Below, in pieces: positions 25,434 to 36,041 of a stretch of 64,000 nt of DNA; the stretch's first letter is position 1; each line of letters begins with the position of its first letter. The notes under the pieces were generated by a model. The model was not told the origin of the DNA. It did no database searches and saw nothing but the letters and a program-made list of their open reading frames with translations. The DNA comes from Burkholderiaceae bacterium. GTDB lineage: Bacteria > Pseudomonadota > Gammaproteobacteria > Burkholderiales > Burkholderiaceae_C. Made by a program: the position numbers and the translations under genes. Location: positions 186,001 through 250,000 of the forward strand of contig JAKLLA010000002.1 of NCBI GenBank assembly GCA_023150375.1. The letters run 5' to 3'.

Positions 25434-25616
25434 AGCTGCCTGTGGCGGCGCGACGCGCGAAGGGTCTTTGATGCCGGTCAGCCGTCGGCGCGTCGGCCTC
25501 GCCCATGCGCGGCAGCGCGCGCGAAGATCGATGCTGTTAGCCACCTTCGCGGTGGCCTGTGCACCCGCTCCGCGGCGACACCGGCCGTTACAGTTCTAAT
25601 GGGCACCAGAACAAAA
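25434..25616. other. Intergenic region between DUF1513 gene and ahpC
   Basis: No gene is visible. A small hairpin (GCCACC, loop TTCGC, GGTGGC) near 25540 could end the DUF1513 transcript. The rest, down to the OxyR-type motif, is probably the upstream part of the ahpC promoter. Confidence 0.4.
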
Positions 25617-25631
25617 ATAGCTTTTGCCTAT
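25617..25631 (+). promoter_or_regulatory. OxyR-type half-site upstream of ahpC
   Basis: ATAG, seven bases, CTAT: an exact match to one half of the OxyR recognition pattern. It lies 102 bases before the ahpC start. The second half-site expected seven bases away on either side is not clear. Peroxide induction by OxyR is the usual control of ahpCF. Confidence 0.55.
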
Positions 25632-25732
25632 TCTGCGCCGCAACAATGCCAATTGGCGCGATCCCGGGGCAGCCCCTAAGATTCATCCATCGCTTCGCTC
25701 AATCGAGCATCTTTCAACCATAGGAGTCCATG

Positions 25733-26308
25733 ATGAGCCTGATCAACACCCCAGTCCAGCCGTTCAAGACCACCGCCTTCGTCAACCGCGCCGGCAAGGG
25801 CGAGTTCATCGAGGTGACCGAGGAGAGCCTGAAGGGCAAGTGGTCCGTGCTGATCTTCATGCCGGCGGCCTTCACCTTCAACTGCCCGACCGAGATCGAG
25901 GACGCCGCAGACAACTACGCCGCCTTCCAGGCTGCCGGCGCCGAGGTCTACATCGTCACCACCGATACCCACTTCTCGCACAAGGTGTGGCACGAGACCT
26001 CCGCCGCCGTGGGCAAGGCCAAGTTCCCGCTGGTCGGCGACCCGACGCACCAGCTGACCAACGCCTTCGGCGTGCACATCCCCGAGGAAGGCCTGGCACT
26101 GCGCGGCACCTTCGTGATCAACCCGGACGGCGTGATCAAGACGATGGAAGTGCACTCCAACGAGATCGCCCGCGACGTGTCGGAAACCCTGCGCAAGCTC
26201 AAGGCCGCCCAGTACACGGCCGCCAACCCTGGCCAGGTCTGCCCGGCCAAGTGGAAGGAAGGCGCCAAGACCCTGGCCCCGTCGATCGACCTGGTCGGCA
26301 AGATCTGA
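25733..26308 (+). CDS. ahpC: Alkyl hydroperoxide reductase subunit C (2-Cys peroxiredoxin)
   Basis: A 191-residue AhpC that reduces H2O2 and organic peroxides. The peroxidatic Cys51 is in FTFNCPTE and the resolving Cys170 in QVCPAKW; the C-terminus APSIDLVGKI is the classic AhpC ending. The usual PADFTF is PAAFTF here. Two ATGs are adjacent; the second (25733) has better spacing from AGGAG and matches MSLIN of E. coli AhpC. It is followed by hairpins and then ahpF, its reductase. Confidence 0.96.
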   Translation: MSLINTPVQPFKTTAFVNRAGKGEFIEVTEESLKGKWSVLIFMPAAFTFNCPTEIEDAADNYAAFQAAGAEVYIVTTDTHFSHKVWHETSAAVGKAKFPLVGDPTHQLTNAFGVHIPEEGLALRGTFVINPDGVIKTMEVHSNEIARDVSETLRKLKAAQYTAANPGQVCPAKWKEGAKTLAPSIDLVGKI

Positions 26309-26338
26309 CCTCTCGTCCCTGAATCGATGTCACTGAAC

Positions 26339-26364
26339 GAGGCGGGCCGACGGCCTGCCTCTTT
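26339..26364 (+). terminator. Hairpin with short T-run after ahpC
   Basis: A 10-bp stem (GAGGCGGGCC / GGCCTGCCTC, one G-T pair, loop GAC) followed by TTT lies 30 bases after the ahpC stop. It resembles a partial intrinsic terminator that would let only some transcripts continue into ahpF. Confidence 0.6.
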
Positions 26365-26387
26365 CCAACGGCCCGATCGCCCGATCA

Positions 26388-26439
26388 GGCCTCGCTGAAA
26401 GCGTCCCGCGGCCTGCCGCTGGCGGCTTTCAACGAGGTC
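26388..26439 (+). other. Second, longer stem-loop in the ahpC-ahpF gap
   Basis: The arms CCTCGCTGAAAGC (26390-26402) and GCTTTCAACGAGG (26425-26437) pair at 12 of 13 positions and can extend by two more. An inner GCGGC/GCCGC hairpin sits between them. It ends about 50 bases before the ahpF start. It could protect or process the mRNA, or attenuate transcription. Confidence 0.6.
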
Positions 26440-26489
26440 GGAAGCACTTCGCCCGATCGAAAGCCATCTCAGCAGCAAAGGATCGCAGC

Positions 26490-28055
26490 ATGTTGGACGA
26501 CAGCACCCAGGCGCAACTGGCCGCCTATTTCGAACGCATCACCCAGCCGATCGAGCTGATCGCCAGCCTCGACGACTCTCAGGGCGCCGCCGACATCCGC
26601 GAGCTGCTCATCGAGATCGCCGCGATCGCCCCGGCCAAGATCAACGCCCGCTTCGACGGCCAGTTCGAGCGCCGCCCCTCGTTCCAGATCACCCGCGCGG
26701 GTGCCGACATGGGCGTGCACTTCGCGGCCCTGCCGATGGGCCACGAGTTCACCTCGCTGCTGCTGGCGCTGCTGTGGGCCGGCGGCCACCCGCCCAAGGT
26801 CGAGCCGGAGGTCGTCGAGCAGATCCGGGCCCTGGACGGTGATTTCTCTTTCACCACCTGGATGAGCCTGACCTGCCACAACTGCCCGGACGTGGTGCAG
26901 GCGCTCAACCTGATGGCAGTGCTCAACCCGCGCGTGCGCCACGTGGCGATCGACGGCGGCCTCTTCCAGGAGGAGGTCGAGCGCCGTCAGATCATGGCCG
27001 TGCCGAAGACCGAACTGAACGGCGAGGACTTCTCCAGCGGCCGCATCGAGCTGGGCGAGATCCTCGCGAAGATCGACACCGGGGCGGCGAAGCGCGAGGC
27101 CGCCAGGCTCAGCGAGAAGGCCCCCTACGACGTGCTGATCATCGGCGGCGGCCCGGCCGGCGCTGCGGCGGCCGTCTACGCCGCGCGCAAGGGCATCCGC
27201 ACCGGCATCGTGGCCGAGCGCTTCGGCGGCCAGACCATGGACACACTGGCGATCGAGAACTTCATCTCCGTGCTGGAGACCGAGGGGCCCAAGTTCTCCG
27301 CCGCACTGGAAGCCCACGTGCGCCACTACGGGGTGGACGTCACCACGCTGCAGCGCGTGGCCAGGCTCGAGCCTGCCGCCCAGGCCGGCGGCTACGCCAC
27401 GGTGACGCTGGAGAACGGCGCTCAGCTCAAGGGGCGCAGCGTCATCCTGGCCACCGGTGCGCGCTGGCGCAACATGAACGTGCCCGGCGAAGCCGACTAC
27501 CGCACCAAGGGCGTGGCCTACTGCCCGCACTGCGACGGCCCGCTCTTCAAGGGCAAGGACGTGGCGGTGATCGGCGGCGGCAACTCCGGCATCGAGGCCG
27601 CCATCGACCTGGCCGGCGTGGTGCGCAGCGTGACGGTGCTGGAGTTCATGGACCAGCTCAAGGCCGACCAGGTGCTGGTCGACAAGCTCAGGTCGCTGCC
27701 CAACGTGACGGTGCACGTCAACGCGCAGACCACCGAGGTGGTCGGCGACGGCCAGAAGATGACCGGGCTGAAGTGGAAGGATCGCGTCAGCGGCGAAGAG
27801 CAGCACAAGGAGCTGGCTGGCGTGTTCGTACAGATCGGCCTGGTGCCCAACACCGATTTCCTGAAGGGCACCCTGGAGCTCAACCGCTTCGGCGAGATCG
27901 TCGTGGACGCCAAGTGCCACACCAGTGCCCCCGGCATCTTCGGCGCCGGCGATGCCACCACCGTGCCCTACAAGCAGATCATCATCGCCACCGGCGAGGG
28001 CGCGAAGGCCGCGCTGAGCGCCTTCGACTACCTGATCCGCCACCCGGCGGTCTGA
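26490..28055 (+). CDS. ahpF: Alkyl hydroperoxide reductase subunit F
   Basis: A 521-residue flavoenzyme that passes electrons from NADH to AhpC. The N-terminal double thioredoxin-like domain has the CHNC disulfide (Cys129, Cys132). The thioredoxin-reductase-like part has the FAD motif [11 protein letters not shown], the CPHC redox pair (Cys345, Cys348, the same numbering as E. coli AhpF) and the NAD motif [11 protein letters not shown]. Length is standard. It is separated from ahpC by 181 bases containing two hairpins, so expression may be lower than that of ahpC. Confidence 0.97.
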   Translation: MLDDSTQAQLAAYFERITQPIELIASLDDSQGAADIRELLIEIAAIAPAKINARFDGQFERRPSFQITRAGADMGVHFAALPMGHEFTSLLLALLWAGGHPPKVEPEVVEQIRALDGDFSFTTWMSLTCHNCPDVVQALNLMAVLNPRVRHVAIDGGLFQEEVERRQIMAVPKTELNGEDFSSGRIELGEILAKIDTGAAKREAARLSEKAPYDVLIIGGGPAGAAAAVYAARKGIRTGIVAERFGGQTMDTLAIENFISVLETEGPKFSAALEAHVRHYGVDVTTLQRVARLEPAAQAGGYATVTLENGAQLKGRSVILATGARWRNMNVPGEADYRTKGVAYCPHCDGPLFKGKDVAVIGGGNSGIEAAIDLAGVVRSVTVLEFMDQLKADQVLVDKLRSLPNVTVHVNAQTTEVVGDGQKMTGLKWKDRVSGEEQHKELAGVFVQIGLVPNTDFLKGTLELNRFGEIVVDAKCHTSAPGIFGAGDATTVPYKQIIIATGEGAKAALSAFDYLIRHPAV

Positions 28056-28057
28056 CT

Positions 28058-28087
28058 GGCGCGCTGCGCCGAAGCCGCCCCGGCGGC
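28058..28087. terminator. Twin hairpins between convergent ahpF and the RND operon
   Basis: GGCGC-GCT-GCGCC is followed by GCCGCC-CC-GGCGGC in the 38-base gap between two convergent stops. Both are short and lack T-runs, so this is a weak call. Confidence 0.35.
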
Positions 28088-28093
28088 CGGCGA

Positions 28094-29494
28094 TCAGGGG
28101 GCGGGACCGGCTGGCGCCGTCGCGGGAGCCGGTGCGAGCGGCGCTGCTGCGCAGGCGGCGCCGGGCAGCGACCAGAGTTCGCCCACATCGAGCTGCAGCC
28201 GCCACGTGGCGCGCCAGGCCGCCAACCCCGCCTCGAGCGCGCTGCGCTGCGCATCGATGGCCTGCCGGCGCGCCTGCAAGGTGGGCTGCAGGTCGGCCTC
28301 ACCGAGCGCATGCGCGCGCTGCATCAGCCGCGCGCTCTCGGCGCCGGCGCGAGCCGCGCGATCGGCCAGGGCCCATCGCTGCACCCCTTCCTCGGCGTCG
28401 GCGAACAGTTCCTGCACGGCCAACTCGGTGGCGCGCTGGCGGCCATCGAGCTCGGCGCGTGACGCCTGGGCCTGCTGCCAGGCCTCCCGACCCGCCTGCT
28501 CGCGGTAGCTGCCGCCCAGGGGGATGCTCAGGGTCAATCCGAGCACGCGCTCGGTCCGGTAGGCCTCCGCCGCGGTTCGCACGCCGACGGTGGGATCAGG
28601 TCGCCGCTCGGCCTCGACACGGCGTGCCGTCAGCTCGGCGCGGTCGGCCATGGCCTGCGCTGCACGCAGCTCGCCGTCGCAGAGGACGAAACGCTGCCGC
28701 CAGCTCGCCGCACGTTCACCCAGTGCTGCCGGTGCCGGCAAGGATCCATCCGCCCCGGCGGCGGTCAGCTTCGCCAGCGCGTCGGCCTCGGCGGGGTAGT
28801 GCAGCTGGAGCTTGCGAAGCGCCCGTGCCTCGGCCGCCAGCGCACCGGCGAGCTGGCGTTCCACGTCGGCCACGTCGGCCAGCGCGGCCTGCACGTCCAG
28901 CTGGGCGGCGTCGCCGGCGCCGTGGCGGCGCCGCACGGTGTCCTGCGATTGACGAGCCAGGGCGAGCTGGCGCTCCTGCAGCGTGCGCTGAGCGCGCGCG
29001 GCGAACAGGTCGAGCCAGCGATCGAGCAGCTCGCGCGCCGCGCCCTGCCAGGCAACGGCTTCGCGGGCGGCCGCCTCGCGCAAGCCGGCGTCGCCGAGCT
29101 GCTGATCCAGCTCGGCCTTGCCGGGCAGACGCAGGGTGCGCTGCAGGCCGAGCGACCACTCGTTGCCGCGCGCACCGCTGTCGGCGCGGCGCTGCTGCAG
29201 GCCGGCGTCGATCGTCCATTCATGCGGCGAAGCCGACAGCATGCCCGCGGCGTGCTGTGCGGCGAGCCGCACGTGGCGGGCCTGCTGGACCGCCGGCTGG
29301 CGGTCCAGCGCCTGGCGGACCAGCTCATCGCCCGGGAGGGTGACGGCCAGGGCAGCGGCCGAGGCAGCCGCGGCGGGCGCGGCGGGCGCGCTGCCAGGCA
29401 GCCCGGTCTGGGCAGCGGCCGCGAGCGGCAGGAGCAGGGCAAGCAGGGTGGGCCGCCAGTGCGGGTGGCGGCTGTTCGTCTTCACATGCGTCAT
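28094..29494 (-). CDS. TolC-like outer membrane efflux protein of a metal RND system
   Basis: A 466-residue protein with a signal peptide (hydrophobic stretch TLLALLLPLAAAAQ). Two long helical repeats follow with the Ala/Gln/Arg-rich composition of TolC/CzcC proteins, including LQRTLRLPGKAELD and LGLTLSIPLGGSYREQ. It should form the outer-membrane exit duct for the RND pump. The ATG at 29494 overlaps the stop of the DUF3240 gene (ATGA). An open extension of 55 residues upstream lies inside that gene and is rejected. It is the last gene of the operon. Confidence 0.85.
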   Translation of the reverse strand: MTHVKTNSRHPHWRPTLLALLLPLAAAAQTGLPGSAPAAPAAAASAAALAVTLPGDELVRQALDRQPAVQQARHVRLAAQHAAGMLSASPHEWTIDAGLQQRRADSGARGNEWSLGLQRTLRLPGKAELDQQLGDAGLREAAAREAVAWQGAARELLDRWLDLFAARAQRTLQERQLALARQSQDTVRRRHGAGDAAQLDVQAALADVADVERQLAGALAAEARALRKLQLHYPAEADALAKLTAAGADGSLPAPAALGERAASWRQRFVLCDGELRAAQAMADRAELTARRVEAERRPDPTVGVRTAAEAYRTERVLGLTLSIPLGGSYREQAGREAWQQAQASRAELDGRQRATELAVQELFADAEEGVQRWALADRAARAGAESARLMQRAHALGEADLQPTLQARRQAIDAQRSALEAGLAAWRATWRLQLDVGELWSLPGAACAAAPLAPAPATAPAGPAP

Positions 29495-29793
29495 GCGATT
29501 TCTCCTTCGGCGCTCAGGGGGCAGACCCAGTAGCGCAGGCCGGCGCCGGCAAAGTCGGTGCGCAGCCGTGCCAGCAGCCGCTCGAATTCGGCAGCGGTCA
29601 GCAGGATCTGCACCTGCACCGCGCGGCTGCGGCCCATCACCTGCTCGGTGGCGCTCCATCGGCCGGGGGCGGTGCCGTGGCCGAAGGTCGGGGTGCTGGT
29701 GAACACCTCGTTGCCGGCGGTGGCCAGCAGGGCATCGAGGAGCTTTTCCTCGATGGCGGGGGGGCAGATCAGCGTCAGGCAGAACTCAGCCAT
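29491..29793 (-). CDS. DUF3240 family small protein of metal RND operons
   Basis: A 100-residue protein (from ATG 29793) with a ferredoxin-like, PII-resembling pattern: FCLTLICPPAIEEKLLDALL, a central loop TSTPTFGHG, and VQVQILLTAAEFERLLARL. DUF3240 members are found between RND pump and outer-membrane genes in heavy-metal resistance operons. A metal-sensing or regulatory role is plausible but unproven. It overlaps the pump gene by 8 bases at its start and the outer-membrane gene by ATGA at its end, so it is firmly within the operon. Confidence 0.8.
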   Translation of the reverse strand: MAEFCLTLICPPAIEEKLLDALLATAGNEVFTSTPTFGHGTAPGRWSATEQVMGRSRAVQVQILLTAAEFERLLARLRTDFAGAGLRYWVCPLSAEGEIA

Positions 29794-32700
29794 GGCGTTT
29801 CTCCAGGGCGATGCGCGTCGGGGCACCGGGCAGGCCGGAACGGGGCTTGGCACGGTGCGCGAAGCGCAGGTAGAGGATGGGCAGCAGCAGCAGCGTCAGC
29901 GGCGTGGCGGTGAAGAGCCCGCCGGTGACGACGATGGCCAGCGGGCGCTGCACTTCGGAGCCCGGGCCGCTGGCAAACAGCAGCGGCACGAGGCCCCAGG
30001 CGGTGATCGCCGCGGTCATCAGTACCGGGCGCAGGCGGCGCTTGGCGCCCAGCAGGACGCAGTCGAGCGTGGACAGGCCCTCGGCGTGCAGCTGGTTGAA
30101 GTAGCTGACCAGCACCACGCCGTTGAGCACCGCGATGCCCAGCAGTGCGATGAAGCCCACCGATGCAGGCACCGACAGGTACTCCCCGCTGGCCCAGAGG
30201 GCGACGATGCCGCCCACCAGCGCGAAGGGAATGTTGCTGATGACGAGCAGGGCCTGGCGCACCGAGCCGAAGGTGCTGAACAGGATCAGGAAGATCGCGC
30301 CGATCGACAGCGGCACGACCAGCGCGAGGCGGGCCGCGGCGCGCTGCTGGTTCTCGAACTGGCCGCCCCAAGTCATGCGGTAGCCCTGCGGCAACGGCAC
30401 GGCCTTGGCGACGCGGGCCTGCGCCTCCTCGACGAAGCCGACCAGGTCGCGCCCGGCGACGTTGGCGATCACCACGCTGTATCGGCTGCCCATCTCGCGC
30501 TCGACCTTGACCGGGCCGCTGGCGCGCCGCAAGGTAGCCAGCTCCTGCAGCGGCACGCTCAGGCCGGCGGGGGTGGTGATGCGCATCGCGGCGAACTCGG
30601 CGGGCGACAGGCGCATCCCCTCGGGCCCACGCAGGACGATGGGCAGGCGCCGTCCGCCGTCGATGACCTGGCCGGCGCGCTGGCCCTCGAGCTGCAGGCG
30701 CAGCGCGTCCTGCACGTCCTCGACGTTCAGGCCGTGCCGGCCAGCGGCCAGGCGGTCGACCTGCACGCCCAGGTACTGCACGCCGTCGTTGGCGACGGTG
30801 TAGACGTCCTGGCTGCCGGAGACAGCCTTGATCGCCGCGACGGTCTGCTCGGCCAGCTGGTTCAGCGTGGCCAGGTCGGGGCCGAAGATCTTCACCGCCA
30901 GGTCGCCGCGCACGCCGATCACCATCTCCGAGACGCGCATCTCGATGGGCTGCGTGAAGCTGTAGGCGATGCCGGGCAGGCCGTCGAGCACCTTGCGGAT
31001 CTTGGCCTGCAGGGCCTCCTTGTCCGCCACCTGCCAGTCCTTGCGCGGCTTGAGCACCAGGAAGGTGTCGGTCTGGTTCAGGCCCATCGGGTCCAGGCCG
31101 ATCTCGTCGGAGCCGGCGCGCGCGACGATGCTGGTGATTTCCGGCACCTGTGACAGCAGTGCCTGCTGGATGCGCTGGTCCAGCTCGGCGGTCTGCTCCA
31201 GGCCGATCGAGGGCAGCTTCTCGATGCCGACGATCAGGTCGCCCTCGTCCATCGTCGGCATGAAGGTCTTGCCCACCTGGGTGTAGATCGCCCCGGCGGC
31301 GACCAGCATCGCCACCGCGATCGCCGCGACGATGCGTTGGCGCTGCAGCGCCCAGGCCAGCACCGGCTCGTACAGCCGCAGCAGCTGGCGCGGCAGCCAG
31401 GGCTCGTGGTGGCCGCTGGACTTCAGCAGGTAGGAGCAGACCACCGGGATGACGGTGAGCGACAGCCCCAGCGAGGCCGCCAGCGCGAACACGATGGTCA
31501 GCGCCACCGGCTGGAAGAGCTTGCCCTCCAGGCCCTGCAGCGTCAGCAGCGGCAGGAACACGACCACGATGATCAGGATGCCCGCGGCCACCGGCGCCGA
31601 GACCTCGCGCACCGCGCGGAAGACCACGTGCAGCCGCGGCAGCCGGCCCTCGCCCTGCTCGTTGCCCAGGTGCTGGACAACGTTCTCCACCACCACCACG
31701 GCCGCGTCCACCAGCATGCCCAGCGCAATGGCCAGGCCGCCCAGGCTCATCAGGTTGGCCGACAACCCGGCCCAGCGCATCGCCAGGAAGGTGGCCAGCG
31801 CCGACAGCGGCAGCACCAGCGCCACGGTCACCGCCGCACGCAGGTTGCCCAGGAAGGCGCCCAGCAGGATCAGCACCAGCACCGTGGCCTCGCCCAGCGC
31901 CTTGGTCACCGTGCCCACGGCCTGCGACACCAGCCCGGCGCGGTTGTAGAACACGCGGACCTCGACGCCCGGCGGCAGGCTGGGCTTGAGCGCGGCCAGC
32001 CGCGCCTGCACGCCCTCGACCACCTTCTGCGCGTTGGCGCCGGCCAGGCCCAGCACCAGGCCCTCGACCGCCTCGCCCTGGCCATCCTTGGTGACGACAC
32101 CGTAGCGGGTCACGCTGCCTTCGCGCACCTGCGCCACATCGGCCAGGCGAACCACCTGGCCGCGGTCGGCCTTGACGACGATGGCGCGCAGGTCGTCGAG
32201 GCTGCGGATGGCCCCCTCGCCGCGCACCAGCAGCACCTCGTCGCCCTCGCCCAGGCGGCCGGCGCCGTCGTTGCGGTTGTTGGCCTCGATGCGCGTCTTC
32301 AGCTCGGCGCTGCTCAGGCCCACCGCGGCCAGCCGCAGTGCGTCGGGCACCACCTCGAAGGCGCGCACCTTGCCGCCCAGGGCGTTGACGTCGGCCACGC
32401 CGGGCACCGAGCGCAGCGCCGGGCGGATCACCCAGTCCAGCAGGCTGCGCCGCTGCTCCAGCGACATCGCCGGCGCCTCGACGGTGAACATGAACATCTC
32501 GCCCAGCGGCGTGGTGATGGGCGCCATGCCGCCGCTCAGCCCGGCGGGCAGCTGGTCGCCCAGGCCGGCCAGGCGCTCGGAGACCTGCTGGCGGGCCCAG
32601 TAGATGTCGGTGCCGTCCTCGAAGTCGATCGTCACGTCGACGATGCCGTACTTGGCCACCGAGCGCAGCATGCGCTGGCGCGGGATGCCCAGCATCTCCA

Positions 32701-32911
32701 CCTCGATGGGCACCGCCACGCGCTGCTCCACCTCCTCGGGCGTCATGCCCGGTGCCTTCAGGATGATCTTGACCTGCGTGCCGGAGACGTCCGGAAAGGC
32801 GTCGATCGGCAGGGTGCGGAAGGCCATCCAGCCCGCCCCCACCAGCAGCGCGGCCGCCAGCAGCACGAACAGCCGTTGGGCCAGCGCGAATTGAACCAGT
32901 CGGGCCAGCAT
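29786..32911 (-). CDS. Heavy-metal efflux RND pump (CzcA/CusA family)
   Basis: A 1041-residue inner-membrane RND transporter with 12 predicted helices and two large periplasmic loops. It begins MLARLVQFALAQRLFVLL and contains LPIDAFPDVSGTQV, both typical of heavy-metal RND pumps. The fourth helix reads LAIALGMLVDAAVVVVEN. It has the central Asp but lacks the extra Asp of the Zn/Co/Cd-type signature (DFGxxVD), so a plain czcA label is unsafe. The ATG at 32911 aligns with known starts; a GTG at 32920 would overlap the upstream gene. It works with the adaptor and outer-membrane proteins encoded around it. Confidence 0.92.
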   Translation of the reverse strand: MLARLVQFALAQRLFVLLAAALLVGAGWMAFRTLPIDAFPDVSGTQVKIILKAPGMTPEEVEQRVAVPIEVEMLGIPRQRMLRSVAKYGIVDVTIDFEDGTDIYWARQQVSERLAGLGDQLPAGLSGGMAPITTPLGEMFMFTVEAPAMSLEQRRSLLDWVIRPALRSVPGVADVNALGGKVRAFEVVPDALRLAAVGLSSAELKTRIEANNRNDGAGRLGEGDEVLLVRGEGAIRSLDDLRAIVVKADRGQVVRLADVAQVREGSVTRYGVVTKDGQGEAVEGLVLGLAGANAQKVVEGVQARLAALKPSLPPGVEVRVFYNRAGLVSQAVGTVTKALGEATVLVLILLGAFLGNLRAAVTVALVLPLSALATFLAMRWAGLSANLMSLGGLAIALGMLVDAAVVVVENVVQHLGNEQGEGRLPRLHVVFRAVREVSAPVAAGILIIVVVFLPLLTLQGLEGKLFQPVALTIVFALAASLGLSLTVIPVVCSYLLKSSGHHEPWLPRQLLRLYEPVLAWALQRQRIVAAIAVAMLVAAGAIYTQVGKTFMPTMDEGDLIVGIEKLPSIGLEQTAELDQRIQQALLSQVPEITSIVARAGSDEIGLDPMGLNQTDTFLVLKPRKDWQVADKEALQAKIRKVLDGLPGIAYSFTQPIEMRVSEMVIGVRGDLAVKIFGPDLATLNQLAEQTVAAIKAVSGSQDVYTVANDGVQYLGVQVDRLAAGRHGLNVEDVQDALRLQLEGQRAGQVIDGGRRLPIVLRGPEGMRLSPAEFAAMRITTPAGLSVPLQELATLRRASGPVKVEREMGSRYSVVIANVAGRDLVGFVEEAQARVAKAVPLPQGYRMTWGGQFENQQRAAARLALVVPLSIGAIFLILFSTFGSVRQALLVISNIPFALVGGIVALWASGEYLSVPASVGFIALLGIAVLNGVVLVSYFNQLHAEGLSTLDCVLLGAKRRLRPVLMTAAITAWGLVPLLFASGPGSEVQRPLAIVVTGGLFTATPLTLLLLPILYLRFAHRAKPRSGLPGAPTRIALEKRHG

Positions 32912-32912
32912 G

Positions 32913-34070
32913 TCATTCACCCCCGCCCTTGCCCAGCCAGGCGGCCTTGAGCGCGATCACCGCGCTGGTCGCCACCTCCTGGCCCGCCTGCAGCGTTCGG
33001 GCGGCGTTCGGCACGCTGCGCACCCGCACGCTGCCGCCCGGTCCGTCCTGGACCAGCACCGGTGTCGCGGCGAAGCCCTTGGCGCTGCGCACGAAGACGT
33101 AGGCCTGCTCGCCCTGGCGCGTCAGCGCCGCCAGCGGCAGCGCGAAGCTGGCCGATGCGGCCGCCCCCGCCGCCCCGGCCGAGCCGCTCAGCGGCACGTT
33201 GACCTGCAGCACGTCGCCCGGGCGCAGGCCCTCGCCACCGCGCTGGACCTCGGCGCGCAGCGTCAGCGTCTGCGCATCCGACACCGTGGGCGTCAGCGAC
33301 AGGGGCTTGGCGGACAGCGTCCGACCCACGCCGCTGAGCGAGCCGGCACCCAGCGACAGTGCCTCGCGCTGAGCGGCCGGAATCTGCACCTCCAGCCAGA
33401 GCCGGCGCGTGTCGGCCAGGCGCAGCAGGGCGTCGGCGGCGTTGGCGCGCTGGCCGATGCGCGCGTCGATGCGCAGCACCGTGCCCGCCTGGCGGGCGCG
33501 CAGCACCAGCGCCTCCGCCGGCGCCCCCCCCTCGGCCACGCGGCGGATCACCTCGGGCTCCAGCCCCAGCAGGCGCAGCGCGGCCTCGGCCTGGCGCTGG
33601 CGGGCCTGATCCTCGGCCGCGGCGGCCTCGGCCTCGAGCACGCGACGCTGGGCGATCACGCCCTCGTCGAACAGCCGGCGCTCGCGCTCGGCCAGCTGGC
33701 GTGACAGCCGGGCCTTCGACGCCGCCTCGGCGAGGCGCAGCTGGGCCTCGCCCAGCTCCGGGCTGAGCAGGCGCAGCAGCGGCTGGCCGGCGCGCACCGC
33801 CTCGTTCTCGTTGACCAGCAAGCGCTCGACGACACCACCCAGCGGGGCACTGACGATGAATTCCTGGCTGGGCGGCAGCACCACGCGAGCCGGGAAGGCC
33901 GAAGCGGGGCCGGCGCCGTCGGCTTCGAGGCGCTTGAGGGTCACGCCGATGGCGCGGATCTGGGCGGCCGAGACCGCAAATTCATCGCCAGCCCAGGTCA
34001 GCGCCGGGCTGAAGACGAGGCAGGCACCAGCGGCACGCAGCAGCGTGCGCCGGTTCGGTCGGTACGACAT
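32913..34070 (-). CDS. Periplasmic adaptor (membrane fusion protein) of metal RND system
   Basis: A 385-residue adaptor of the CzcB/HlyD type. The N-terminal signal (PNRRTLLRAAGACLVFS) has a twin-arginine-like pattern. A lipoyl-like part contains VSAPLGGVVERLLVNENEAV, then a coiled-coil hairpin (about 105-165, rich in Ala/Glu/Arg), a second lipoyl half (LVLRARQAGTVLRI) and beta-barrel domains. It links the pump to the outer-membrane channel. Its stop lies next to the pump start. No metal-binding His-rich region is seen. Confidence 0.87.
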   Translation of the reverse strand: MSYRPNRRTLLRAAGACLVFSPALTWAGDEFAVSAAQIRAIGVTLKRLEADGAGPASAFPARVVLPPSQEFIVSAPLGGVVERLLVNENEAVRAGQPLLRLLSPELGEAQLRLAEAASKARLSRQLAERERRLFDEGVIAQRRVLEAEAAAAEDQARQRQAEAALRLLGLEPEVIRRVAEGGAPAEALVLRARQAGTVLRIDARIGQRANAADALLRLADTRRLWLEVQIPAAQREALSLGAGSLSGVGRTLSAKPLSLTPTVSDAQTLTLRAEVQRGGEGLRPGDVLQVNVPLSGSAGAAGAAASASFALPLAALTRQGEQAYVFVRSAKGFAATPVLVQDGPGGSVRVRSVPNAARTLQAGQEVATSAVIALKAAWLGKGGGE

Positions 34071-34211
34071 GGCAACTCCGGAAAAAGGGAAGACCCGCGG
34101 CGCCTCTGGCGCGCAGTTCCCGAGCAACACAGGACGAAAAGGGATCGACGCGGGGGATCGAGCGGTGACCGGCTGCGCCGATGGCGGCAGACCGCCACGC
34201 TTGCAGCGGCT

Positions 34212-34685
34212 TCAGCGACGCGGCGGAGCCTGCCCCGGCGGGCACAGGCCCTGCCAGGCGCGCAGCGGCCCTGCCGCCGACGCCCGACGGCGCCGGAGCA
34301 CATGGGCGGGCTGCAACGCCGCCGCTGCGGCGAGCAGGAAGCAGAGCGCCCACGCGACCACCCCTGGCGGCCGGGGATCGTTGCCGCCGCCCCGAGACTC
34401 TTCGGCCGGGCCGCTGCCGACGAGACGAATCGACGTGGCCGAGCGCAGGACCGCCAGGTCATGCGCCTCGACGTGCCCATCCGCCGTCTCGATGTGAAGG
34501 GCCTCCTGCCCGACGTGCCAGCCATGGCCACCGCCCACCAGCTCTGCCGGGCCATGGATGCCGGCGTGCAGAGGCAGCACCCCCAGGTCAAGCACGAGCA
34601 GCAGCAGCAGCAGCCAGTGCAGGCAACGAATCAGCCGGGGCAAGAACTTCGGCGCGCCATCACGCCGCCGCTTGGCATGCGGCAT
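34212..34685 (-). CDS. Hypothetical two-helix membrane protein upstream of the RND operon
   Basis: A 157-residue protein I do not recognise. It has a basic N-terminus and two hydrophobic segments (about 20-42: LHWLLLLLLVLDLGVLPLHA, and about 112-134: VVAWALCFLLAAAAALQPA). A His-containing loop (HAGIHGPAELVGGGHGWH) lies between them. That position and the histidines suggest a small metal-resistance accessory protein, like those often found first in such operons, but this is inference. Competing open frames exist on the other strand, so even its coding status is only moderately sure. Confidence 0.45.
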   Translation of the reverse strand: MPHAKRRRDGAPKFLPRLIRCLHWLLLLLLVLDLGVLPLHAGIHGPAELVGGGHGWHVGQEALHIETADGHVEAHDLAVLRSATSIRLVGSGPAEESRGGGNDPRPPGVVAWALCFLLAAAAALQPAHVLRRRRASAAGPLRAWQGLCPPGQAPPRR

Positions 34686-34765
34686 GGCGCTGACGGCTGG
34701 CGAAGGACTCAGGCATCCGGCGGGCAATGGAAAGACCCTGTCGATTGAAACAGCCAGCACGGTAG

Positions 34766-36025
<1,260 letters not shown>

Positions 36026-36041
36026 ACGACACCGGCAAAAT

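Noticed and set aside
29786-32911. Naming the RND pump czcA or cusA
   Set aside because: The helix-4 signature does not match the Zn/Co/Cd subtype, and the metal-relay residues of the copper subtype cannot be judged without alignment.
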